Assembly (NCBI RefSeq): GCF_921293095.1
Contig: NC_060252.1
Span: 81,116,866-81,180,865, forward strand
DNA from: Ischnura elegans
Taxonomy: Eukaryota; Arthropoda; Insecta; Odonata; Coenagrionidae
DNA: 64,000 bases
Reading direction: 5' to 3'
In this document: in pieces, positions 38,601 through 53,600 of the stretch
Position numbering within the stretch: the stretch's first letter is position 1
Layout of the letters: the number at the start of each line of letters is the position of its first letter
Position numbers and translations under genes: made by a program
The notes under the pieces: model-generated
Told to the model about the DNA's origin: nothing
Databases searched by the model: none
The model's input: the letters and a program-made list of their open reading frames with translations, nothing else

Positions 38601-41600
38601 CTTTCCGATTGCCAATTGGCATTCGAACTGTTTGACCATTTTCCACACCTAAAATCACAGATTATAAAACAATATTATGAACAAATACACTATGATATAT
38701 TCTCTTCTAATATTCCTGTATTTTCCTTCTATCAATGGACTTACACTTACAACTATGGACAAAACGGATGACTTAAAATTAGCTAGGAGAAAAAGTGGAG
38801 GGATGTTTTACTCACTCACATAAAATATCTAGCCCAACGACTAATTAGAAAGAGGCCACATATTCTTGTCCCGAAAACAACCATGGTTGTTTCCACAGCA
38901 ACTAAACCGAGGCTTTTAAACTTGGCTTCTTCATATTATTGATAACAGACACTTCGTCACTTCCACAAAATATTTATAAAAATTTTCAATGACCGGTTTA
39001 GGCTTTTACACCGTTATCAAATACAGATAATATAAAAATATGGTGGGTACAGGTGTATATATTGTAGCCGTTGCCGTTTGGCTCGGTTCATGATGTAGTA
39101 AAGAGGCATTTACGACGTAGGGAAGGCTTGCGTAAATTATGAAGGGTCGAATAAATATTGTAAAGTGTTATTTAATTTTATGTAAATGCTCATGTAATTT
39201 TGTATGAATGTGTGTGTGAATGTGAAGTGATGAATGAATGCCTAGATTTTGTATTTTCCCATCCCCCATTCCTCCCACGATTCTTCCGTCTACGAAGTGG
39301 AAAATTCCGGTGCCTACGTGATACGTGGCATGTTTCTCCCCACCCCACTGTGAAGCCGGAACACCTGCGTACGGAGATGATGAAATCCTCCAACCCCGCC
39401 CTCCACAGAAAACCACCCCCCTCCCCTACGGAAGAATAGCCGAAAAAACCCGATGCCCGGGGTTTTTCCGTCCACCCATCCCCCTCCCAGAAAGTGGCTA
39501 TATAAGCGGAGCGGACGACATGAGGAAGGAGGATTCTGCTGGAGACATCCGCCGGAGGCTCTGCTGGATTAGGTACCAGGTCTGTGAGGAGAGAGAAAGA
39601 AAGGGAGGCAGCACAATGTGGAAAAAGACGAGAGGATTGAACGGCGGTGACTTTGGAAAGAGGAGATAAGAAGGAATCTTCCTAGCACGCGCAGCAGAAG
39701 ACGTCGATCCACGGCGCCAACACAGGAGTTCTCTCATCCCACAACGATACTAGTCGCTGTATCGAGCCAGCCGAGGAAATCTCCACCAGCAAATCAGCGA
39801 GAGTGTTAAGTACTCCAGCCACCAATATCCCCAAATTTCAACAGAATCAGAAGAGCCCCACTCCCCATTCCCCTCTTTCTTCCATTCAAGAGAAGAAGAA
39901 CAGTGATATTCTCCCGTACATTTTTTTTTATATTTTTTTTTAAGTTCCCCCGTGTCCCCGTGTGTGTGTGTATGATTAATGGTAGTTAGTAAGACAATAA
40001 GAGATTATTTGGAATTGGCGATTGTCATTTATCAAGCATTTTTATAATATTTCACGCCAACAATTGTGATCAGGGTTTATTTTCTTTTTTTGTCATTTAT
40101 TAGTTGATGTTATTAGGTTCAGAACTGGCCAGTAGCAGTAATTTAATTTGTGGTATTCAAAGAGTTATTCATTTATGTATTTTGAGGAACATTTCCTATT
40201 TAAAGTGATAATTAAACGTGTTGTTGGAACTATAAACTGTTATGTAAGCCTTCATTATTTCGTACGCGCCAGCCTCCATTCAGCAAGTGAACCTACCCCA
40301 ACTTATCTTTCCATTTCCTTTTCTCCCCCCTCCCCCTCCATTTCCCCTAGCCATCGAACCACGGCCCGCTCACCTTGAGCAATCCCTCCAAGCTATCCTC
40401 CCCCACCCCTCTGAAAGTGGAACCCGAACGGACGACGGACGGGCGGGTTACAATATACTATGTTTACTAATGCAGTGGGGACGGTTACACAGTTTGGATT
40501 GGTATATTCCTGGAAGGGAAGGGGGTGGGGAAACAAAGTTAGTCATTCGGGTTGTGAGGGTGGAGGATTTGGGAGGGTGATGAGTAATAAGGGGGATGGG
40601 TTGGGAAAGGTTGTGTCGTTAGCAAGGATTCCAGTTGTTGCTATATCCTGAATTTTCAAGGCATCCATCCTCCTTCCTTTAATGGTAAAATGGAGTATTT
40701 CTGGATTGAAACTGCTTTGGTGCCCCATTTCCAAGAGGTGCCACGTGAAAGCTGACGTATCATCCTTGTTCTTCCAGCATGCCTTCTGTTCCTTCATCCT
40801 TGTATTTAAGTTTTGTCCCATTTGGCTGATATAGCATGAATCACAATTTGATAATGGTGAAATAGCCAAAACCGGTCATAGAAAATTTTTATAAATATTT
40901 TGAGGAAGTAACAAAGTGTCTTTAATTGATAATGTGGAGCCCTTCTACCAAGCTTCAAGTTTCAATTTAACTTGGATTCTCATTTGAATTTTTTTTCAAA
41001 ACATACCGTATTTGCACAAATCTAAGACGAGGTTTTTTCCCTTCCTAACTCCTGCAGAAAAGAGGGTTCGTCTTACAATTGGATGCAAAATTCTCTATGT
41101 CAATCGGGTTGCATAATTTACGTCGGAAAAATTATGGATACCTGAGTTTGCCATCTGATAGCTACACAACGAAAAACCAACGTCAAAAATAGCTGAAAAG
41201 TAATTTAGCTTATTTAATTTTGCATTCAAGTAAAAAAAATTCCATTTTTAGGCAGCATGCAAAGATTCGGTGCGTGTCGATCAGTCGCCGAGTGCACTTC
41301 TGCCGTGTCCGCGAGATCGCCTGCTTTACCCTGAGTTCGGCTCCATTCAAGTTAAAGCTTGATCAACTTACAAAATGTTCGAGGGAGTGGTTAAAATTTA
41401 CCTAAATTTTAACGTTAAAGCCTCAATGCCGTCGCGGAATAAACTGCTACAAAGTCGTTGCATTTTTCTCAGAGCAACGGTAAGAAGGCAACATGACTTG
41501 CCTCTGATTGGAGAGATCGATTCAGTTGTGATCCCGTGCCTTTCAGAGTATTACCATGGCAGAGAAAAGAAGTCATTACACTACCGCTTTCAAAAGAAAA

Positions 41601-44600
41601 GTTACACAGTGGAACCCTGATCTATCCTTTCCTATCCTCATTGATCGTTTTCCCCTTTCATCGTTGGCCGTTTCTGGTCCCAAATAAAGTTTCATATAGA
41701 CAATGTAATTTTTTCCCACATCTATCATTCCCAGAAGTATCGTTTTCCTGCATTGATCGTTTGCAGATCACAGTCCCAACATATAATTTTCCCGCATCCA
41801 TAGTTTGAATCTTCCCCAGGAGATGGAACTACCACAGGGAGAAGCTCAGTGCCATGGGAAAGTAACCTTAGCGCATTTCCCAAGATCCGCTATCCCCCTC
41901 CATTCAGCAATTGCCTCCCCCCTCTGACACTTTCCTCTTCTCCAAAATCAAACAAAAGGTCCCAGCTCGCGCAGGCATCGTATTACGAAAATCTTAGCTT
42001 TGAAAGAAAATATCAAGTTCCACAAGAACAATACTTACACGCCTCTCCCTTTCTCACCCACTGAACTTTTTCATCCTACCCACTTCAAAGTTCCCCATTT
42101 CCAGAGGTCAACTGCTGCATGAGTCACTTATTAGCCCAAAAGGTGTCTAACAATGAATTTCAGCAATTGCTATGATACTTTTATTAGATTGAAATTTTAG
42201 TAATTTTCTCCCAGTCTTTCACAGTAACTTCACCTCGTACAAGTGATTCCCTAATTTCCAGGGTGGTTTGACTTAAAACCACCTAGCGTTTTCCGTGTGG
42301 GTTTAATAAAGTCAGGTTTCATTTTCACTAGTTTAATTTTATTCCTCTTTGGACCATGTCCCCTCCGAAGAAACTATTAGTTGAATCAACAATATGACCT
42401 AAGTGTCTCGATAAAGTACTCGTATTCCTGTAATTAGCTAAAAACTTGTTTGAATCCTTGACTGAATATCGTAATTACTCGCCAAAATCCTGCATTTCCT
42501 GGGACATAGGTAACCTAGTAAAACATTCCCGCATTGTTTTTTTCCTGCATTCATCGTTTATTCGTATCGTTATTAGGATTTTTTTCCCTACTGGAGTTCC
42601 AAAAAAAGGGGGGGTCGTCATCGCATCGTGTTCGTCTTAGATTCGTGCAAATACGGTATTTCATGGCATACATATATTAAGGGACGGTTGACATACTCCT
42701 TCTCTCAATTCTCTCCCACCTAACCATCGCACTAAGCATCTGTGCCCTCCCAACCCCCCACAAATCCTTCCTTCAGCCGCCGAAAGTGCAGAAGGCATGC
42801 CCAGATACAGTAAGACGTGCCTTGGACCCTATCAAGCAGGACACACAAGCCAATAGCAGTGGGAAGACGGGCCAACGAGAAGGGGACGATGCCACGGTTG
42901 ATAGTTGGCGTTTGTACATGCATGAAGCAACACAATGCAGGGTAAGTGTGCCAGACTTGTGAGTTTCCTTTTCTGCATGATCCCTTCCCTCCTTCCGTCC
43001 AATCAAGTGGCCCGACAGCAAAAGAGCCACGGCTATAAATATATTTGATATTTTTCCACTATGGAAGTCCTTCTGAGCCAAAGGCTCATCAAGAGGTGCT
43101 CACCTCAGCAAATAATGTAAAAGCTTTGTTGGCACATAAAACTCATGCCAAAATAACAGATTCAATACCTCATTTCAATATTAGAAGAGAACAAGAAACC
43201 ATTTACAAGGTCAACATTGAAAATGCTTGCAAACAGTAAAATCAAAGGAAACTGGCATTTTGTTACAACTCTATGTAACAAGATGCCAGTTTCCTTAGTT
43301 CTTGTTACAACTTGGTTACACACAAGTTACACAATGAGACTATACCCCCAAGTCAGTAAATGTCCTGAGAAGGCTGTATCTATTCTTGAGCTTTGAGGAT
43401 TTTGATTAGGGATGACAGTGGGCATAAACCAGGATTTGAACCAAGCATGCTTTCTAAAGTTATGGCATGATATTCGCCAAAACTCACAATAAATTGAAAT
43501 TATAGAATTTTAACTTCGGGATTTCATTGATGAAAGTATAATAAATATTAAGCTGTGATTATGACAATTCATTGGTATAGGGAGAGTAGTCCAAAAACAG
43601 TAATAACATAAACAGAAGTGGGATGAAATTCACAAAGCAATGAGTAGAAAGTAATGATGTAGTGCTAACAGAATGCCATATGCATTTAATGAGAAAACAA
43701 ATTGAATGTTGCTGGGGACACTCATGAGATCTTACCATGACCCATATCCTGTTGAATGATATTCCCTCCCTCAAAATATAGTAAACTTAAACAAAAAATA
43801 ACACAATTTATTGGCAAAAATAGGTGCCGTAAGTCATTACCAAATACAGTAGAATCCTGATTTAAGGTTTTTCAGCGGGGACAAAATTTAAAACACTTAA
43901 TGCGGAAAAACACTAAATGAGGACCTGCCATTTTTTTCAGGTTTTAGGGCCTGTAATGATTGGAATGGCTTTTTATGAATAAAAAATATTATTTTAAGTA
44001 ACTAAAAGGTGCTAAATGCAGCAACAAATTCATTGATTAAATGTTCTTTGCCCAATTAAGGTTGGATAATACTTTTCAGGAATCAGCTAAAAAATGGGTA
44101 GTAAAAATAAGTAATGAGAGGATGACAATTGTTTCAATGAAATATTTTAAGAAAATTATAATATTCATCAACTTAAAAGCATTCCCACACGGAATATTAT
44201 TATGGAAATTAGTGATTCCATTTTACGCATATTTCAGTGGCCTCGAAGACATTTTAAATTTTTTTCTGTAAAAGTGACATGTAGTGACTATGGCATTTCT
44301 AATATAATAAAAAAAGGTGTAAGTAGGTACTCGAAAAATCGTCATTGCATCAGTAAAGATGAGTGAAATAAAGGGACAGCAGAAGATCGCTAATCCCGAA
44401 TTATAAACTACCGAATATATAGGAAAAGGAAGGTTTTCTGGAATTTTGCCAATTTAACGTTTTCTGTTGCCTCGGCGAAACGAGCGATTTATGAGCCTCC
44501 TGTGCGCACATTTTGGATTTCGAGGTCATCCAAATAAAGGAGAATCTTTTTTCTAGTATGCGTACAAGTCGATGGTGATTCAACTCGATGATTACACCAG

Positions 44601-47600
44601 ATTCGTTGTTATATAACCGCGGCCTCATGCAGGTCGAATGGAGCCCGGAGAAGTTGCTTACGCGGCGCGCTGATCACCTTGACTCCGACTCACCATGTTT
44701 CTCGGCAGCTTTTAATAAAATTTGGTTGGACCTTGAATAACGATTAGCTAAACTGTGTTAAGTTAAAAGGTTTAATCTTCAACAGAACTGGATTTCATCT
44801 GAAAAATTGTCAGTGCCTCTGCAGTTTTGGCAATTTCGTCCGAGTTATGGTGTCGCAGTCAAGCACCAAAGGATTCCTGCTGGATTTTCGTATTTTTCCG
44901 CGCTCATCTATTTTACCGTGATATGTGGTGATTTTTTTTCCAGCATGAGCGATTTATTTAGAGTCATGGACATGCCGAGGACAGCCGAGAAACATGGTGA
45001 GTCGGAGTCCAGGTGATCAGCGCGCCGCGTAAGCAACTTCTCCGGGCTCCATTCGACCTGCATGAGGCCGCGGATATATGACAACGAATCTGGTGTTATC
45101 ATCGAGTTGAATCACCATCGACTTGTACGCATACTAGAAAAAAGATTCTCCTTTTTTGGATGACCTCGAAATCCAAAATGTGCGCTCAGGAGGCTCATTG
45201 TCGAAACTCCGATTGTCATTCTCTTTAGACATAAAATAGCACCAGATCTTTGAATCGACAGCGATATCAACCAGCCGCATGTTGGTATCTAGGCTCCGGG
45301 ATATCTAAATTACGATGTAAAATAATGTTGTTCCGTTAGGAAAGAATGTTTTCACTCACGATCATGACAGGGGAAACACTTCCTCGGTTGACCTCGGTTG
45401 ACCTAACTGACCTTGGAATGGATTATAAAAATAATCTTCTAGTGAACTGCGCAAATGATATCGAGCCTCTTATGAAAAGAGAAAGTAGCTGACTGGAAAA
45501 ATATTGGGCTAACAATGGACTGCCCCTAGAGAGTAGAGTAGAAAGGGGCATAAGCCGTCAATTGAAAACATTACGAGGAAACCATCATTGTAGCGGCCCT
45601 CGGATGATAACTCGTGTCATCAGTCGTCACGTATCATCGAAGTTCACGAAGTGAAGGATAAGGTAGTTAGAGGTTATCAAGGGATGACTTAGCTCTATTA
45701 GATCGGATCTGATACAAAAAGTGTCTGGTGTGTTTGGATCAGAAGGGGAGCGAAACATTACGAGAGGACAAATCACCCAGCTTGGGAGTTGAAGGTCCCA
45801 GCGCTGCATTCGCGGAAGAAAGCAGTTGAAGGAGCGTTCCCCGGTAGATTCTATTGACTTTTGGTAAACTTTCATTAGAGACTTCTTGTCGATGAGCAGA
45901 AATTCGAAGATTTTGATAATCACTTGCATGAGCCGTCATGAAAAAACGTTAAATCGGGCAAAAAAATCTTGTGCGGGAAAAATTTTTACGACCATAAATG
46001 CGGAAAAACGCAAAATGCACTAAATACGGATAATTTTTACATTGTCTTAATAGGGAATGAATCGGGACCGCAAAAAATAAACGCTAAATGCGGAAAAACG
46101 TTAAATGCGAAGACATTAAATCCGGATCCGACTGTAATATGACCAAAAAATATTTAAAAAATAAATATCTGCAATGTCACTTCTTGGCCAATAAATCAGC
46201 TCATGGCATTCTTTGCCAGAGAAGCAATTTCAGCCAATTCATTTTCCTGTGTATAGATTATATTTGCCCTACAATCATTTTGTAAGTCAGGCTGCAAATA
46301 GAGATGTACTTGATAGATTAAGGAACCCACCTGCAGGTACAGGTACTGTTACTTTTTTTCTCTGCACAGTCTGCCCTTTTCCTTCACATTCACTGCATGG
46401 GAACTTGATGTACATCCTTGTTCCATGACAGTACCGACAAGTCGAACGCATAACAAAGGGTCCTGAGAAAAAGGAATTGAAGAAGAGTTTTTAAAGAAAA
46501 ACTTTACCACAATGAAGAGGCAACTAACTAGGCAGGATGTACAATTGTGAAATATAGAGAAACTTAGCTGCGATCCACTGTTGCATATCATAGAATGACT
46601 ATTTTATTACAGAATTTCAAATTATATTCAACTAGTCATTTTTGTTTTCATGCAGTCATGGTGAATTAAAAACCAAGTTGAAACCTGATGATACTTTTGT
46701 ATAAAATTACATTATGTAAATAGTTTAACCATTAAATAAACAAATATGATTAATTTATTTTATAAGAAAATACCTTCCATAAAATGGCTAGAAATAATTC
46801 ATTTGATTATAAACATTACTGATTTCTCTGAATACACTATGAAACTTATGCTAACAACTTACACGTGACATGAGAAACTGCGGGGTAACCGAGTTACCCC
46901 ACAAAGCTGTTGGCGGGAAGAAAAAAAACATGTTTGTTGTATGAGTGCAGGGATAAATGTTGAATGCAATAAATTTGATTATAACTTCAGTACAATGAAT
47001 AGTAGAGGCCTTCACGTTGTAGAAATCCATCTTACTGATTTGTGAATGAAAAACTTTGCTGTTTCTACAATTTGGAACTTTATTTTCCTGACTAGTTTCG
47101 ATACACTGTATCATATTCATAGGACTAGCTAGTCCTATGAATATGATACAGTGTATCGAAACTAGTCAGGAAAATAAAGTTCCAAATTGTAGAAACAGCA
47201 AAGTTTTTCATTCACAAATCAATAACTTCAGTAATGCCAATATTCTACATAATGGCACCTTTTTTGTACTTGTTTTCTCATAGCATATTAGTCAATGTAC
47301 AGTTACGATAGCAAAATATGAAAGATTCCTGCCATTTTGCACAAAACCAACATAAAAACCTAAATGTAGCCTATAATGTATATATAAATTATATAAAACA
47401 CAGTATTATATCATCAAAAATTTTCCATGGTGTTGAATGAAAGGAGAGACTAAAATACAACATACAACAGGGTGGTTTCCTATTATAATTTTAATGCCTG
47501 AATCGAAAGATTATTCCTCCTAGATTACGAATTTCACACTTTTAGATTTTTAAATGACTATATCTATTTTTCGCTATTAAATGAAAAGTGAAAAATTTCA

Positions 47601-50600
47601 AGCACCCGAAAATGCGACGGCTAAGAAGGAATGATGGGAAAAAGTCCGTGTGACGTATTTCTGGTTCCCCCTGCCGCCTTGTGAGGTGACCTTGGGGTGA
47701 GGCTTGAGCGCTGATATGACACAGGCTGCTAGCAGGTAGCTGAGTACCCTGCTAGCTGGTAGCGTTTGGCTTATATAAGGATTATTATTCCCCTATCAAA
47801 CAAAGGAAACTTACCGAACTTAGGTATTTTTAATGTGTGATTATTAATAGATGTTTCCCTGAGCTCTGTGCCTCATGCATGCATTGGTAATCTCAGACGA
47901 TGTAAAACTCCTATCTACTCGTATAGAAACTAGGTCCCTGTGACATCACGTGGAGCGGAATCGCATTGGCGCCAATCTGACCTTTTTCAAATGAGGTTAA
48001 AATTGACCGTTGCCATTCGTCTAAGCTGGGATTTCTAAAACCAAATAATTTGTATATTATGAATACACTAATGGTGGGTAAGGAATCACAATCATTGCAT
48101 TTCGTTTTCTTTGATGAAGGAAACTACCCTATTTATGAATTATAAATGTGAGATACCAGACACAGTCGTTTGCGTAAGTTTTCTAGGCACAGCCATGGAA
48201 GGGTTACAAGCTCAAGGAACTTATTTAACTTTCATAATACTACCCAATCGGAGTATTACTACCGAGAAATGCTAAGGGTATTTCAATAAAATATGTCACC
48301 TGAGAAAAAAATTAAGTTCAGCAATTCACTTATTGCCCAATAAATCGGCTCATGGTACTCTTTGGCAGAGAAGCAAAAGCTGATTTTCCCTGACTTTGCC
48401 CTGATTACAATTTTTTTTATTTCCCTGACTTTTTTTCAATGGCAAAGCAGTCATTTACAGGATTTTACATAAAAATACAGCAAGATATACTGTGAAATAA
48501 AAGCAAGCATTAGAACAAGTAGAAGCGCAAATAAATTCTTGCCAATTAGGGGCTATCGCTGAGCCGCCCAGCAAGGAATGCAACAGAAAGCCCACCTCTC
48601 CACTCGAATGCAGCAACACTGCATATGCTAAATTATTCTTTAAATCTTTATGCTGCACCTCTGGAGTTTTTCCTCGGCCATAACCTAATTTCTCTGACAT
48701 TTCATTGACTTCCAGACCCGATTTTTAATTCTTTGACTTAACCTGATTTCTTTCACTGCTATTTTTTTGGCTAATAAAACTATTATTATTATTATTATTA
48801 TTATGAACCCTATAAAATATAATTAGGGCATTTTTCTGACCTGATTTCTTGGGATAATATGTGATTAACAGATTAGATGTAAATACCTGTACTAATTGTC
48901 TCCATCCCAGTTCCATTGCAGTATTGGCACTTAACAGCTTTTGTTCCAGGTTCAGATCGAGATCCACAACACTTAGGACATGTATCCACAACATTTAGAT
49001 GGACATCCTTGTTCACTCCTCTGGCAGCTTGGGAGAAGGTAAGATTCATTATCACCTGAAAAAAATGATAAGTATGTTTATAAAGGTAAAAATAAGAAGG
49101 CTGCCTGCAATCAAACTAATGATCAAGCAGCTGAGAAGGCCTCCATAAAATCTGGAAGGTGATGAAGGTGGTAATGCTACTGACATTTCAAGCAGCTCAA
49201 TTCAGATGATGACCCTTTCACTGACGTTTTAGTCATTAATCATTCAAAATGATAAGTGAAAAATAAGATACAAAGAGGCTGATAAGGTTCACAACTCATA
49301 TCTTTCACAAAACCAGGCCCAAAGTTGATGGGATCCAACAAACTAGCAATCAAAACATGAACTGAAGGCTTCCATGGATATAATTAATGAATGACGCATT
49401 TTGAATATTTTCAAAGGGAAGGAAGAGGAACGTTTGAGTATGGAAGCACTTACTTTATAATTTTTTCCTAAATCTGATTTCTAATTTATCTTTATAATTA
49501 ATTATCTACAGTAAAACTTCGATTTTACGCACTTCGATTTTACATCAAGTCTCGTTTTTACGCAGCGGCACTCAAGTCCGGCCGGAAAGCATAGGGAATT
49601 GCAATAGTGAAACTTCGATTTTATATCTTTTCTTGATTTTACGCAGTTTTTCGATTTTGCGCAGCATAACCCCAGCCCCTAAGAGGTCGCTAATCTTGAT
49701 TTTACGCAGTTGTCTTTCGACTTGTTTTGAAAATCCGACTAGAGCAATATGCAGTTAGGTTATTATTTCGTCTCAATGAGTTGCAAAAATGAATACAGGA
49801 ACCGTTGAAATGACATCGCGCTGTTGAGCGTGAAACTAAATACATTGCGAATCTAATTATTGCTTCCCCGTGAGCCCTCTCAGTAATATTTCAGGCTCCA
49901 TTACGAACACGAATGTCGCTCTTAGTTCAAATTCGCCGTAGAAGGATATCGAAACCTAAAACACACGGCAATCGCCGTGTATGCGTAACTACTTTTGATT
50001 AAGACATGATCGCTGGAGATATTAACATAATCACCTTTCGTTTATTATTCGACTTATTGATCGACGCTGTTTATATCCACAATTATGAGCTACGGAATAT
50101 CTATCCCCAACGCAAGGCTTTCTAGAATTTTGCCAACGCTATGCTTTCCGTCGCCCCAGCGAAATATAACCGCGAAATGAGTCATTAAAAATACTCCCGT
50201 GCCAAAATTTTGGCTTCCAAGGTGATCCAAAAAAGATAGTCGTACTTCTAGTATCGACGTAAGTCGATGGTGATTCAACACGATGGTAAAAGCAGCCTGC
50301 ATTGTCTCATTCCCAGGCTAACCCCATATCTGCGGGACAAATGGAGGCGAGGGAACATTGCTTGCGCTGCGCGCTTATCAGAACCGACTCAACTTGTATC
50401 TCATTGTCAGACGGTTTAAGTTAAACATGGTTGGAACTTGAATAGCTATTACCTTAACTCCGCTAGGTGGCAAGCGTTTTAACGGAACGGGAGTCAATGC
50501 CCTCGGAGAATAACTCGCGTCGTCAATCGTCATGTAATCATTGAAGTCAAATTCAAGACGTGAGTGATAAGGCAGTCCCTTTAAACTCAGGAATGGCTTA

Positions 50601-53600
50601 GTACCATTAAATCGAAATACAAAAAGTGTCCGGTGTTGTCATCAGATATGGGGAAGCAAAATATTACGTGAAGCTGAGTCACACGGCTTGTGAGTCGAAG
50701 GTCCCGGCGCTGAATTCACGGAAGAATGCCGACAGAGAAGCTATTCCCGGAAGAGTCAATCTACTAATGCTAAAATTTCATGGGGAAATGCTTTTTTAAT
50801 GCATATAAATTAAAAAGAAGGAAAATTTTGCAGGACTATTAGTCATTTTTTATTCATCACGGGCGGCATGACGGCAGTTGCGTGGTCATTTAAATAGCTC
50901 ACTTTAAAAAAGTGATCTAAGCACCGGAAAAATCTGAATTTCCGAATATCCCGGGTCCTGTGTGCTCCGTATTATCTATGGTATGCTGTTTGGAGGTAAC
51001 CAACAACTGGGGTCATTAGCGCCATGAAGTAAGGGCTGGGGGGATAGGTACCCTATGTTGGCATTAGCCAGGTTGTAATGATAAGCTCAAAAGGGACCAG
51101 GACTTAACTTCCCATCTGATGGACAGAGTGGTGCACTGGAAGTGCCCTCCACATTAGACTCAAGTAGGGATAGGGTCATCTCTGATAAGTCTCTGCTACT
51201 GCCAGGACTTGAACCCAGGCCCACAGGGTGTAAAGCCTTTGTGATGTATTAGCAAAATTTTGCACCCTGTTAATGGGGTTAATTTGGATGACTATCCTCA
51301 GGTATCTCATTTCTTCAATCTCCAATCTTTGTTTGTCTGCTGGTGGTTAAACGGATATCCTGAAAACTGCTTCTAATGAGAATATTTTCGAAAATTAGCT
51401 TCTATCAGACCTTTTAGTATCACCATTCCGAAATTTCTCCTGGGTAACAGAAGTAATCTTAGTGCCAGAAAGCATTTCAACCATTTTGTTCAACCATGGG
51501 AAACACTGTTCAGGAATGCAAAGTTGTTTCTCTTAAGGTAACACGTCATCTGTGGTGTTGCTTTTGAGTAAATAAGATTATTAGGCTTCATTTTCCGAGC
51601 TATAATGAGTAAGTGTTATCCTGAAAACTATACTCCTCCTCAATACCAACTCTTGATTTTACACAGTGCCCATATTTCGGTCCCTCCAACTGCGTAAAAT
51701 CAAAGTTTTACTGTATTCTAATCTCGAGATAGATTTGGCATGTTTTAGCTAAATAGCATCACACATATGCACACTAAGCACTGGATTACTGTAAAAAAAT
51801 CTCTGTACAAAAGAACACACATTTCCCAAAGTGGTATTTTCTGTTAAGACCTATTCAAATTCATCTTACAGTCAGGGCTAAAATAATAGAAATTCCCAGA
51901 GCTTCAGGATACCACTCATCCCAAGCTAACGCACTAAAACTTTTTAGATGGAATTTCCCCAATTCCATTATGCCTTTTCAAGTTAAAAATTCGAAAATAA
52001 ATAACTCAACTTGAATCCATAAACCTGTCCCATTTTATAATGGCCGCATTATAGGCAATCAATAGGTCAGGAACTTCATACTTCCACATAATGTGGTCAT
52101 AAGGAATGGCAACCCAAAATTGGGCTGTAATTTTCCATGAGGATGCCAGGAAAAATCATTCCATTACTAGAGGGGTTTTACATAATAACTGCATCAATCT
52201 CACCTCTTGGGCACCACCAAAACCAAAAGTTGACTCAGCATATTCCTCAAAATCATTCATTCCTTGCTTGAAGCCAGCATCGCCAAATATTTTCCGAAAG
52301 AGTTCCTCTGGGTCAACAGAGGAATGAAACTGCCAAGATTGGGCATTGAATCCACCAGCCCCAGCTCTAGGGTCACCTCCCGGATGTCCTCCTCCCATAC
52401 CCATCTGCTCAGACGTCGCTCCCCATGCATCATACTGCTTCCTCTTGTTCTCGTCACTCAGCACCTTTTAAAAATAATGCACACTATAATATATCAACCA
52501 TACCAAATGACGATCTCACAATGGTTAATGGCTGCATTCAATCAGTTCTCACCAGGCAGCATACAAAAACTACAAATAACACCCTTCCACCACAGCAAAA
52601 TATTTACTCCTATAAATTTAACTTAAATAATACAAAATCCCTTGGGCTGACAACTTGGTGAAGAGCCCAAAGATCTCTCTATAGACAGTACACCCATGTC
52701 TCGTATAGCGCAATTTCGATTAGCGCAATTTCGATATAGCGCAAATTCGTTCCTCGGGGAAACATTGCAACGCAGTGTAGCCTAATCAAAAATCTTAAAC
52801 GCTCTCGCGATAAAACGTGAACTTGCGCTAAGTACACACGAAATTTCTATCAATATACGCATATTAATATTATTTCTTGCCTCAAATCTTCTTTTTTGTT
52901 TATATATTAATCGAAATTCATTGCTGCGCAATTGCCAAAAGTATTACTCGTCATTGGGTCTAGATAGCCGGCCTACCGAAGATTTATCTCGTCTCCTTAA
53001 CAGAATGATAATAAATAATTTAGATCGTTAATTAAGCGTGGGGCTAGTGGAAATGAGTTTTTTTTTCAGCAATACGGTTTGAGACGTATTTTTGCCGTCG
53101 TAGGTTACCGGGCGATTGACTTCCAGGTAGAGAGTCTACGCTGAAGCCTTCAAGGTCATCGGTATTCACGGGGGAGAAATGAAGCGGTGACGGAGTTGCG
53201 CATGAATAGCATTAACACATAAAAGGGTCCGCTATAGAGTCTTAAACACAATGGCTTCGTTCCCTCCCCGCAGTCATAGCCCTTCTGCGTCTCAGGAATA
53301 CAGTTCAGCAGAAGAAGGTGATTTAGATAGAGCCATACAGAGTAAAAACCAAGAGAATATGGCAAAAAATAGGGATGCGTGTAGAAAAGTCAAGAATTTA
53401 TCAAGAAAAACCATTAACCTAGAAGAGGACTTGAGAGAGGTTAATTGCTTTGAAAATGGAGAGCGTCAAAGCGATATTACGCGGAAGTTTAAACTCACGA
53501 TGCCTTATTCTGAATAAAGACGAAGCTAAAATATCAGTGACCTCAGCCGCACCAACTTCAACCAAGCGGTCTACACATACGGAAAGTTCATGGTGAATTA

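Larger units (their letters stand above)
38945..40930 (-). mobile_element. Penelope-like retroelement remnant with inverted arm, split by a solo LTR
   Basis: Bases about 38950-39020 are the inverse of about 40857-40930 (shared AAATATTTATAAAAATTTTC and GACCGGTTT..GGC). Next to the right arm, on the minus strand at 40850-40650, lies a frame reading [20 protein letters not shown], then [12 protein letters not shown], then LKIQDI. This is the GIY-YIG nuclease pattern of Penelope-like elements. The rest of the element is missing. Confidence 0.6.

Noticed and set aside
39325-39737. Overlapping open frames on both strands (up to 114 codons)
   Set aside because: They lie within the solo LTR around its TATA box, overlap on both strands and have no domain.
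52257-52661. Plus-strand and second minus frames over 52.3-52.6 kb
   Set aside because: They overlap DNAJA3 exon 3 in the wrong frame or strand; only the 52464-52204 frame matches the family.
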